NCBI GenBank assembly: GCA_029237695.1
Contig: CM055271.1
Coordinates: 80,425,488 to 80,489,487 of the forward strand
Length of the DNA: 64,000 nucleotides
Direction: 5' to 3'
Source of the DNA: Conchocele bisecta
Taxonomy: Eukaryota > Mollusca > Bivalvia > Lucinida > Thyasiridae
Notes under the pieces: model-generated
Told to the model about the DNA's origin: nothing
Databases searched by the model: none
Seen by the model: the letters and a program-made list of their open reading frames with translations, nothing else
Position numbers and translations under genes: made by a program
Part shown: in pieces, positions 55,686-64,000 of the stretch
Position numbering within the stretch: the stretch's first letter is position 1
Layout: each line of letters begins with the position of its first letter

Positions 55686-55964
55686 TGTAATATCAAGCCT
55701 CTTGGAGGTCTGACATTATTAAAACAATTCCTTAAACTACCGGATTACACCTCTATATCTAGCTATCTTGCACTTCATTAGAGTTCGTTCTGTTCTCGTC
55801 ACTATCAGAATCCGAAGTGTCATTAGTTCTTTTCTATGTGTTCACCGGTCGTACAATAGTCCTCGGCCGTTTCCGTAGGCTGCATTCGTTAGTACCTAAC
55901 CGCCTCGGGTCAGAAACCACCAATGTTCCAGGTATCAGCGCACTAATTTCTGGTGAACATTACA
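55686..55964 (-). repeat. 3' LTR of the Gypsy-type element
   Basis: 279 bp from TGTAATATCAAGCC to GGTGAACATTACA. Pairs with 61098-61378. Confidence 0.9.
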
Positions 55965-55985
55965 CTCCATCCTGTTTTCTTTTGA
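55965..55985 (-). promoter_or_regulatory. Polypurine tract of the Gypsy-type element
   Basis: The minus strand reads AAAAGAAAACAGGATGGAG immediately before the 3' LTR. Confidence 0.6.
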
Positions 55986-56867
55986 AGCTGTCACTCCCCG
56001 GGGTCGGATGGTTCACTGCAGAAATTATCATACCATAGAAATCGCTTATTGGCTCAGCCTCATTAAGCACGTTCGGGACTTGGTCCGAACATTCAGATCG
56101 CCAACCGAGGTACTATGTGTACTGTTCCTGCGGTAACACCTTTAAAACTGACTTTGTCCTTAAAACATATTTGGCACTATTTCTTATTTGGCACATTCAG
56201 TCTCTCCTTTGATGTACTTGGTACATCATCTCAATCCAAATAAGACTCGTTTAAAACGTTATTATCACAGTTTGTCTTTGGCACAATAAATCCAATTAAG
56301 AATTTACACACAATACATCCAGTTAAGAATACATTAAAACACTTTATTTCAAAAATCCAGATCACAGATTCTTTGTCTTTACTACTGTAAAATCCATTTA
56401 AAATGTCCCAGTTCGCGGATTCTCTGTATTTACTATTCTGACTATAGTAAAATCCATTTAAAATGTTCCAACCTAGAGACTCGGTCTCTAACACAGTCCG
56501 ACCACCACGAAACTCCACACTTAGAGACTTGGTCTCTCCCTTTCTGCCGTAAAACACTCCACATATTATTGTACTCTACTACAACTGGGCCCTGTAGAGT
56601 TATTGGTCATTCTCCGCAGTCAGCCTCAGCACCTCCTGAAATGTGGTGCCTCTGATCAACGAATTGCCGCAACCCGCTCCGCTTGGCCGTCTTCCTTAAT
56701 GACGTATGTTTGGACGTGATATATGACTACGTCCAACCCAATCTCGCCAAACCTCGGGAATTTCTACCAAATGTCGCATTTTGCCCGAATGTCTGCCCTT
56801 GATGCTGTGCTTGCACCCTTGGGATGCAAGCCAATGACCACCACTATCCATTTTCCAACCATCTCCC
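55986..56867 (-). other. Degenerate 3' interior of the Gypsy-type element
   Basis: No domain. 56380-56540 has two or three ~75-bp repeats containing AAAATCCATTTAAAATGT and AGAGACTCGGTCTC / AGAGACTTGGTCTC. It may be a 3' UTR or a decayed end of pol. Confidence 0.5.
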
Positions 56868-57350
56868 TTACCATATCCGGAGTGGGATATGTCTTTGGCT
56901 GAATCGGATATCCGAACCACGAGAAAAATGATCAACCGCTGAATTGGCAGTTACTACTGCGGTATGTGACGGCAGCGGAACACATTCAACCCACTTGGTG
57001 AATTGATCTACCCTCATCAGGATGTGTTCATGTCCCCGGGGAGTAGTAGGCAATGGACTCATGAAATCAGTCTGCACTCGCTCAATTGGTGCACTGTCTG
57101 TGGAGGCTTTGAGCCTGCCGTGACCTATTGCCATTCCATCCCAAAATCACTTTTCTTTCAAGCTTGCCTTATTTCTCACCACACCCTGATGTCCGGAAGA
57201 TGTAATGTCATAGTTCCACTCTAATGCCATAGGTCTTAGACTATCTGGCACTACCAAGTCTTTCTCGTCACATTCATATCTGGTTCGGTATAGTACCCCC
57301 TCAATGAGTACAAACTGCTCTTGGTCGCAGAGCTCGCTATAAATAAAGGG
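56868..57350 (-). pseudogene. Integrase remnant (zinc-binding start and first part of the catalytic core)
   Basis: The minus-strand frame from about 57345 reads FVLIEGVLYRTRYE, DLVVPDSLRPMAL and SSGHQGVVRNKA, as in the H2C2-type domain before Gypsy integrases, then hits a stop near 57145. A second frame (57134-56868) has ERVQTDFMSPLPTTPRG and VDQFTKWVECVPLPSHTAV, the start of the rve core with the first catalytic Asp in the TDFM context. The second Asp and the Glu are not found. Broken, non-functional. Confidence 0.75.
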
Positions 57351-58187
57351 GCTTCCTCAGGCTGAGCAGAAGTTCTCAACCATTCCAGGATCAACTCTAG
57401 ATCCTTGTCCTTTCATTGAGCTTCTCTAAGCTCTTCTACAGAGAATCCACAACTAGACGGTGTCTCTGGCACACCCACTGTCGTCCCTTTGCGGACACGC
57501 CAGTCTGAAACGTAAAACCGTCACCTTGGGTGATGAAGTCAACACAGAACTCACTCGCCAAGGTCATTACACCCTCCTGGATCCCACGGCCAGATCACAT
57601 CGAGACCAGGCTCGCCCAGTTCCATCCTTGCCCGTACCTCTGGTGGCTTGGCCTTCCCTGTCTCGCCGGATTCAGAACCGGGACTCTCACTGGCAACACC
57701 GACGTCTTTGCCCTCATCCGTCTCATCTGCGAAATCCATTCCACGCTCGCCACCAGGTGAGCAAACATGGTAAGTTTGCCCCTCCCCTCTGATGACACCC
57801 CGGAAAATGTTTGCTCCTCCTTGCATGCTATTACATGTATATGCTCCAACCCGCAAGCAACCGGAAACACGTGTTCGCTACGCACGTGATCCTTGTCCTA
57901 CCTTGGAACACATGTTCATGACGCACATGTTCCTCCTTGACAAAACCGGGACAAATGTGTTCGCTACGCACATTCTCCCCGCTTGCATTTGGATACATAC
58001 CTACCTTGCATGCTACAGGACACAAGTTTTCCTTTCCTTGTGGGATCTTGGATTTCCACTTCAATCGGAACCCTGTTCCTATCACCATCTCCAACCTGAG
58101 ATCCTGAGTCACTTGGTGACTCATCAACCTTCGGGCAAATCGGACCGACATCCATTTCAGGTTTTCTACTTCCACTAGGCGATTGAC
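57351..58187 (-). pseudogene. Degenerate region between Gag and integrase
   Basis: Several overlapping frames, none with protease, reverse transcriptase or RNase H motifs. A ~60-bp segment around CGTGTTCGCTACGCACGTGA is repeated three times with variation (57868-57985). This is where pol should lie, so about 2 kb has been lost or replaced. Confidence 0.6.
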
Positions 58188-58535
58188 TCATCGACTGTTC
58201 CCGCACACCATCTTAGATGGATACAAAGTGGCCCCACTACTACTCAGTGTGGCATCAATCATCTCCACATCTCTACTGGGGGCTAGTGCCACCTTTCCGC
58301 ACTTAGTGCACACATACGAGTCCGAGTACTTGGTACCCAAACTCGGTATCAGACTTGGTATAGACGTATCCATCATTGGATCAACTAACCATTCGGCACA
58401 CGCAGCTTTTCCATCAGATTTTGACTTTCCATCCGGAGAGTGGCCTATTTTCTTACCATTGCTCTTTGGACAATTCCTTTTAAAGTGGCCTTCCTTCAAA
58501 CAAGCAAAACATTTGTTTTTCAATGGACACTCCAT
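58188..58535 (-). pseudogene. Gag C-terminal zinc knuckle segment
   Basis: Contains CFACLKEGHFKRNC, a C-x2-C-x4-H-x4-C nucleocapsid knuckle that binds RNA, with basic flanks (KSNGKKIGH), then a Ser/Asp-rich tail with a second CTKC motif. It is in a different frame from the Gag body at 58629-59738, so a frameshift separates them. Confidence 0.8.
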
Positions 58536-58628
58536 GTATGTATGAGTTGGTTTCCTGCATATGGAGCACCTCTGATGGAATCCCCTTTTGCGGCCAGCAC
58601 AATCAAATGTTCAAACATGTCTGCAGTT

Positions 58629-59738
58629 TCACAAACGCATCTTCCAATGATGTGATGCGGCTTCTGAAGTTGTTGGTTCAGGTCTGGCTGGAGTGGACAC
58701 CATCTCCCTCTGCTGCGGAGCTTTCACCTCAAAAACCTGGGGTCCCTCATTGTCAAGATCTGGCGGTCGCTTGGTCTCTCTCCTGTTAGATTTACCATAC
58801 ATCGCACAGTGCACATGCTGGTACCAGAGTACATCGTTGATGGTTTGTTGTATGGTTGCCGGTCTACCCAGGTATACATACTGGCCTGCCTCTTTGTCCA
58901 ATAAACCTTGACAAAGTCTATTTACCGCCTGCTGGTTACAGTAATGTTCGGGCAAATCTTGGAATGCCCGAACTGCCAGCAACTGTATTCTATCAGCCCA
59001 GTCACTGAGCTTCTCTCCAGGATTCTGCACTGCCGTCTCAAACTTCACCTGAACAGTCTCGGTCAACTCTGGTCTAAATCGACTTTCTAATTTACTCAAT
59101 AATTGATCAAAGGTCATGTCAGTTGTCGCTATCATGGCCTGAAAGTCAGCGGCTTTCCCACACAAACACCAGCGCAAACTATGCACACGAACATCTTGTG
59201 TCCACTGACATGCGTCTGCATACTGGAGAAAGCGCTGTCTAAATGTCAGCCAGTTACCAGTACCATCGTATTGCAGACCCTTAGGTAAACTTTTAATTAC
59301 GTCTACAAAGTTACTGGTGCGCGACCTTGACTGACTCCGGTAACTGGAGTACTTGGTACTCGAGTGGTACCGTGATGTTGTTCTAGGTGACCTTGACATA
59401 CTTTGGCTAGACTCTGACCGTGACCTGTTTCGCTTGTGACGACTGACCTTAGGTCTCGTATTCAAGTACTTGGTACTCGAACGATACTTCGTTCTGGGTG
59501 ACCTTGACCTACTTCTACCGGACCTTGACCTACTTTCACTGGTGCGCGACCTATGTCTGTGTCTAGTCCGCCGGTCATGTCGAGTGTATGAATAACTGTC
59601 CTTTGTCGTCTGGTATGACCTTGACCTACTCCTACTGTTGTAAGTGCAACTGGAAATTGATCGGCTTCTATTTTTATTGTGTCGCGCACCTACATCAATG
59701 TCATAGGAATGTTTGTTCCGTTTCGCCTTTTGTGACAT
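58629..59738 (-). CDS. Gag body with an RS-rich N-terminal domain
   Basis: 369 codons from ATG 59738. Residues ~15-135 are rich in Ser-Arg dipeptides (SRSRSGRSRSRSPR), like splicing-factor RS domains. Residues ~145-310 are a Ty3/Gypsy Gag capsid-type region (WLTFRQRFLQYADACQW, FDQLLSKLESRF, LSDWADRIQLLAVRAF, QAVNRLCQGL). It normally assembles the particle and packages RNA. The RS domain may direct RNA binding or nuclear-speckle location, which is inference. It overlaps the upstream acidic frame by 49 bases. The RS codons are mostly AGG TCA, giving runs of AGGTCA in the DNA. Confidence 0.75.
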   Translation of the reverse strand: MSQKAKRNKHSYDIDVGARHNKNRSRSISSCTYNSRSRSRSYQTTKDSYSYTRHDRRTRHRHRSRTSESRSRSGRSRSRSPRTKYRSSTKYLNTRPKVSRHKRNRSRSESSQSMSRSPRTTSRYHSSTKYSSYRSQSRSRTSNFVDVIKSLPKGLQYDGTGNWLTFRQRFLQYADACQWTQDVRVHSLRWCLCGKAADFQAMIATTDMTFDQLLSKLESRFRPELTETVQVKFETAVQNPGEKLSDWADRIQLLAVRAFQDLPEHYCNQQAVNRLCQGLLDKEAGQYVYLGRPATIQQTINDVLWYQHVHCAMYGKSNRRETKRPPDLDNEGPQVFEVKAPQQREMVSTPARPEPTTSEAASHHWKMRL

Positions 59739-60415
59739 TGACCTACTTTCTGAATCTGGGGAGCGATACCCAGACCGTGACCGTCTATTACGATGTACCG
59801 CATCCCTCCCGTACTTAGTACGCGAGTACCATTCGTCCCTAGGTGACCCAAATGACCTTGACCTCTCCCGTTCGACATCATACTCTGTCGACCTAGAGGT
59901 ACGCCTATTTCTCCCTCGACCTTCGGCATTGTCGTACTTGTACGAGAATGACGAACACTCACATCTCTATGCCAGAACTTGGTTCTGGAAATATCACCCT
60001 TTAACCTTGGGTGCTTTGACTCTGGCTCACTGTCCGATTCCACACGTTCTTTATGTAACCCATTGTTGTTCAACAGCACGTCACCCACTTGCTGCAGTTG
60101 TGTCTCCCTGTGTTTTCTCTCCCGAGTATCACCCTCAAGTTTAACTTTGGGTCCGACACCACCATACTTGGCATCTGTGAGACCACCCTTGTACCTAGGC
60201 TCAGTTCTTAATAAGTGAGAAACAATTTGCAGTGTTTGCTCGACTTCCGCCTTAATATTGTCGTAACTGCCCATAGATGCACATTCCTCCTCCTCCCATT
60301 CTATAAACCGCCTCTCCACTGGCAATGTGTCATCAAATTCCTCAGTCATATCCACTGCCTGGCCATGTTTACAACTTGGTTGTAGAGTTTGGGTTGAGGT
60401 TGTTTGGGTGTCCAA
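59690..60415 (-). CDS. Acidic N-terminal frame upstream of Gag
   Basis: 241 codons open from 60415, with no ATG at the very start; the first in-frame Met is about 23 codons in (DMTEEFDDTLPVERRF). Acidic near the N-terminus, Lys/Arg/Glu-rich later, ending with RS-like codons. It may be the true start of Gag, joined to 58629-59738 by a frameshift, or a separate small ORF. Confidence 0.5.
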   Translation of the reverse strand: MDTQTTSTQTLQPSCKHGQAVDMTEEFDDTLPVERRFIEWEEEECASMGSYDNIKAEVEQTLQIVSHLLRTEPRYKGGLTDAKYGGVGPKVKLEGDTRERKHRETQLQQVGDVLLNNNGLHKERVESDSEPESKHPRLKGDISRTKFWHRDVSVRHSRTSTTMPKVEGEIGVPLGRQSMMSNGRGQGHLGHLGTNGTRVLSTGGMRYIVIDGHGLGIAPQIQKVGQCHKRRNGTNIPMTLM

Positions 60416-61079
60416 TGTACGGTGCTGTGGCTATTTTGTACAAAGGGGAACTTATAAATTTAAATTATATTTTTTTTTATAAACAAAAATTACCAAATAA
60501 CTTTTTCCAGTATATTTACCGCTAAATTACACTTGCACAACAACTACAACTTAGTATGCACAATTTTAATTGATTCTTGGAATCAACAATGGAAACTTGA
60601 AGCAAATTTTCAGAATGGACCCGCCTTCCTGTCACTTGAACCGTCTTTCAAAAAAACAAAAATTATTTCCTTTTTTATTTTACCTAAAAACAAACAAATT
60701 ACTTTGGGGAAATTATTTATTAATTACAATTGATGATTATATTATAATAATCTTGTAAAATTAGATGGAAACCCGAATTTTCTTCTTGGTGTTTGTTTTC
60801 CCGCGAAAATTGAGCCGCTTATATCGCGAAAGAAAATAAAAACAAAACAAAACACGAACTAAATCACAATTTATTGAAAATACAATCCAATTCAAGCACA
60901 TATGGGGGGGACTATATCTGAATACAACGCTGTGTTTACTCTCTTGAGAGATAAACGTGGATTCCAATGAATGTGAAATGGACAATTTCCCACGCCGGCT
61001 GATCTGGTCTGGATTTCAACTCCAGATAAGCAAATTGCAAAATTGTTTTGCAAGTTCACCCACGCCGTGAAAACTATTC
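60416..61079 (-). other. Leader of the Gypsy-type element
   Basis: AT-rich, non-coding in both strands. A packaging signal would be expected here but none can be recognised by eye. Confidence 0.5.
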
Positions 61080-61097
61080 TGACATCCTCGTCGCCAT
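61080..61097 (-). promoter_or_regulatory. Primer binding site of the Gypsy-type element (tRNA-Ser type)
   Basis: The minus strand reads TGGCGACGAGGATG starting one base after the 5' LTR. It is complementary to CATCCTCGTCG+CCA, the 3' end of metazoan tRNA-Ser(GCT). 14-base match. Confidence 0.75.
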
Positions 61098-61378
61098 TGT
61101 AATATCAAGCCTCTTGGAGGTCTGACATTATTAAAACAATCCCTTAAACTACCGGATTACACCTCTATATCTAGCTATCTTGCACTTCATTAGAGTTCGT
61201 TCTGTTCTCGTCACTATCAGAATCCGAAGTGTCATTAGTTCTTTTCTATGTGTTCACCGGTCGTACAATAGTCCTCGGCCGTTTCCGTAGGCTGCATTCG
61301 TTAGTACCTGTAACCGCCTCGGGTCAGAAACCACCAATGTTCCAGGTATCAGCGCACTAATTTCTGGTGAACATTACA
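61098..61378 (-). repeat. 5' LTR of the Gypsy-type element
   Basis: 281 bp. Differs from 55686-55964 by one substitution and a 2-base insertion. Confidence 0.9.
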
Positions 61379-61844
61379 GTTACAATAATATAATGTCAAA
61401 ATCATATAAACTTCACTTCTGTTGCTTCTGTGTTCATGGTAAAGGTCAGAAATTCCTATGTAAAGGAGTAACATTTCTCACATAACATAGCCAAATTTGA
61501 AATATTGTACAATATCACAATATATGGTAATATTATGTTGAGAACAATAACATATACATATATGTATACGGTTTTGTCCTTGGGAGACAAAAATTGCGTG
61601 TTAAACGTTGTATACGTGCACGAATCCTCCACGCCACCGTAAGAAGATATTAACATTAGTATGCAGGTGTAGTTAAAAGTTTTTAATGTACCATGATCAC
61701 ACTGAATCAGTTACAAATCACCAGAAGTTAGAAATAAAACCTATTGCATTGTAAATAATACAATTACATTGTAAATAATCCAAACAGGTGCAAAACTATA
61801 TGTTTCTAATGTTAAGATAAATGAAAAGCATTAGGATTATGTCA
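61379..61844. other. Non-coding stretch
   Basis: AT-rich flank of the LTR element, no gene or repeat recognised. Confidence 0.4.
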
Positions 61845-63960
61845 GCGGTCAAATTTAGGGAATCTCCATCAAAATAGTTTTGTAATTATAATCCTAGGGA
61901 TGTATCTAGTACCATAGGTAGTAATACGTATAAGAGGACGACTAGCACTCAGGTTAGTTATCAGTTAAAATTAGGGATAAGCCTTAGAGTATGAAAACCG
62001 CTAGGGTTAGTTTAACATTCAACATTAGGGTTAGGTCAGTAGTCAAAATTAGGGGATCTAGTCAAAATTTGCTGAGTAATAATAATAATCCTAGGGATGT
62101 GTCTAGTAATATAAGTAGTGTCTAGTAATATAGGTAGGGATAGGTTTAACATTTAAAAATATGGATAAGCCTTAGGGGATGGAAAGCGTTAGGGTAAAGT
62201 AAGCAGTCAAAATTAGGGAATCTCTATCAAAGTAGTTTAGTAATGATAATAATAATCCTAGGGATGTGTCAAGTATCACAGGTAGTGATAATCCTAAGAG
62301 GACGACAATTTACTCTGGTTAGTTAGCAGTCAAAATTAGGGATAACCCTTAGAGTATGAAAAGTGCTAGGGTTAGGTTAACATTCAAAATTGGGGTTAGG
62401 TCTGCATTCAAAACAGGGGATCTTGTCAAAATTTGTTGAGTAATAATAATAATCCTAGGGATGTGTCTAGTAATATAGGTAGAGTTAGATTCAATATTTA
62501 AAAATAAGGATAAGCCTTGAAGGGGATTTTTTTTTTTGGAAATTTTTTTTTTAGGGATGGATGAAAAGCATTAGGTTACGGTTAGCAGTCACAATTAGGG
62601 TATCTTGTCCAAAATTGTTAAGTAATAGTAATAATTGTAGGGAATGTGTTTAGTAATACAGGTATGGTTAGGACTTAGGGGTGAGTAGTACTAGGGTTAT
62701 GTCAGCAGTCAAAAGTAGGAGATGAATAGCATAAGGGTTAGCTCAATATTGAAAACTGAATAATTAAACTAACTCACACTGTATAGAGAATACTGAATAA
62801 ATAAAAAACCCACACCGCATAGTTTGCACCTATTAAGCATCTAACGTGTATACATAACAATATAACATGGCTAAAATCATGTATAACAATGCATACAATA
62901 GTTCAAATTGCAAGTTTACAATATCACCACCCCTGATGCTATAATAAAGAAATTGTATAATAATTTTTTTTTTTTTAAATATTTTAATAAATTATTTTTT
63001 ACAAAAAACATAATTTTTATTTTTTATTTTTACAACCATATTAATTATTATAAAAAATATATCCCGATTAATTTAGAAAAGATGAATGTGTTGTCTGATT
63101 CCTGCATCAAAAAAAATAAGATAAACCAATGCAGATCCAGCTGAGATAACACTTAATGAGCCGGCTCATCAGGATCTACACTGTAAACATTGTATTATAT
63201 ATAATTATAGTATTATACACAAAGAGGTGACATTGTAATTATAATCTTAGGGATGTATCAAGTACTATAGGTAGTGATACGCATAAAAAGACGACTAGCA
63301 TTTAGGTTAGTTATCAGTTAAAATAAGGGATAAGCCTTAGATATGAAAACCGCTATGGTTAGGTTAGTTAACATTCAAAATTAGGGTTAGGTCAGCAGTA
63401 AAAATTAGTGGATCTTGTCAAAAATTGCTAAGTAATAATAATAATCCTAGGGATGTGTCTAGTAATATAGGTAGTGTCTAGTAATATAGGTAGGGTTAGG
63501 TTTTAAAAAATATATGGATAAGCCTTAGGGGATGGAAAGCATTAGGGAAAGGTTAGCAGTCAACATTAGGGAGTCTCTATCGAAGTCGTTTAGTAATAAT
63601 CATAATAATCCTAGGGGTGTGCTAAGTACCATAGGTAGTGATAATCCTAAGAGGACAACTGCTAACTCAGGTTAGTTAGCAATCAAAATTAGGGATAAAC
63701 CTTAGAGTATGAAAAAGTGGTAGGGTTAGGTTAACATTCAAAATTGGCGTTAGGCCAGCAGTCAAAATCAGGGGTTCTTGTCAAAAATTGTTGAGTAATA
63801 ATAATAGGGATGTGTCTAGTAATATAGGTAGGGTTAGGTTCAATATTTATAAATAAGGATAAGTCTTAGGGAATTGAAAGCATTATGGTACGGTTAGCAG
63901 TCAAAATTAGGGCATATAAACCAAAAAATGTTATAATTGTAGGGAATGTATCTACATGAC
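61845..63960. repeat. TTAGGG-rich satellite, two blocks
   Basis: Units marked by AATCCTAGGGATGTGTCTAG recur at about 61890, 62088, 62255, 62452 and 62636, then 63240, 63448, 63613 and 63808. Spacing alternates near 197 and 167, giving a ~365-bp higher-order unit. AATTAGGG and GGGTTAGG occur many times but never as a clean TTAGGG run. The blocks are separated by AT-rich DNA (62760-63235) holding a degraded CAGATCCAGC...GCCGGCTCATC hairpin. Confidence 0.8.
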
Positions 63961-64000
63961 ATTATCTGTTGATAGGCCGTTAAACAATAATAAACAAAGA
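63955..64000 (+). mobile_element. 3' tail of a SINE-like element
   Basis: ACATTATCTGTTGATAGGCC followed by GTTAAACAATAATAAACAAA at the window edge. Only the tail is present. Confidence 0.6.

Larger units (their letters stand above)
55686..61378 (-). mobile_element. Ty3/Gypsy-type LTR retrotransposon, minus strand, pol mostly deleted
   Basis: LTRs at both ends begin TGTAAT and end ATTACA. Going down the minus strand from 61378 come the 5' LTR, a tRNA-Ser-type primer site, a ~670-bp leader, an acidic N-terminal frame, an RS-rich Gag, a zinc knuckle, a degenerate region, an integrase fragment, and the 3' LTR. Reverse transcriptase, RNase H and a clear protease are absent, so the copy is non-autonomous. 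The LTRs differ by one substitution and one 2-base indel over ~280 bp, indicating recent insertion. A matching 5-bp target duplication is not seen (GTAAT at left, GTTAC at right). Confidence 0.85.

Noticed and set aside
57460..60218. Plus-strand frames across the Gypsy-type element
   Set aside because: The minus strand has recognisable Gag, zinc knuckle and integrase motifs. The plus frames are antisense.
61845..63960. True telomere
   Set aside because: TTAGGG occurs only as scattered single hexamers inside longer satellite units, never in a continuous run.

Overview
This window is eukaryotic, AT-rich, intron-scale DNA made mostly of transposable elements and tandem repeats. There is no prokaryotic gene spacing and no CRISPR array. 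Three things suggest a marine invertebrate, most likely a bivalve mollusc: many SINE-like copies ending in a CCGTTAAACACCAATAAACAAAC-type tail, dense families of short terminal-inverted-repeat (TIR) elements, and a LINE with a 2A-like motif. The species assignment is inference.

Layout. 0-9 kb: TIR elements, a local 0.8 kb direct duplication, and a broken coding remnant at 3850-4220. 9.5-15 kb: one intact intronless gene (9534-10682; coiled coil plus a degenerate endonuclease/exonuclease/phosphatase-like domain) and a wrecked paralogue (13830-14920), separated by a 21-bp minisatellite. 15-21 kb: TIR elements and a 73-bp satellite. 21.2-31.2 kb: two diverged copies of a ~5 kb tandem duplication, each with the same series of SINEs, TIR elements and a foldback-like element packed with TAATTA palindromes. 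31-36 kb: small repeats. 36.8-40.5 kb: a decayed non-LTR retrotransposon ending in a perfect 46-bp inverted repeat. 41.3-44.2 kb: a ~170-bp satellite. 46.4-48.0 kb: four small minus-strand genes, two of them broken, that look like the remains of a virus-like or Maverick-like element. 48.5-50.1 kb: an inverted copy of 6.8-8.5 kb. 51.1-52.2 kb: a 305-bp-armed inverted repeat. 55.3-61.4 kb: two abutting LTR elements. 61.8-64 kb: a TTAGGG-rich satellite.

The most striking object is 55300-55677. It is a 378-bp miniature LTR element (TRIM-like) whose two 133-bp terminal repeats each carry a complete tRNA-like cloverleaf with pol III A and B boxes. A tRNA-Leu-type primer binding site follows the left repeat and a polypurine tract precedes the right one. 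This resembles the plant Cassandra elements, whose LTRs carry 5S rRNA sequence, but with a tRNA. Eight bases away is a minus-strand Ty3/Gypsy-type element (55686-61378). Its LTRs are almost identical, its primer site fits tRNA-Ser, its Gag is arginine/serine-rich, and its pol region is mostly missing.

No database search was possible. Family names rest on motifs, ends and architecture visible in the sequence.
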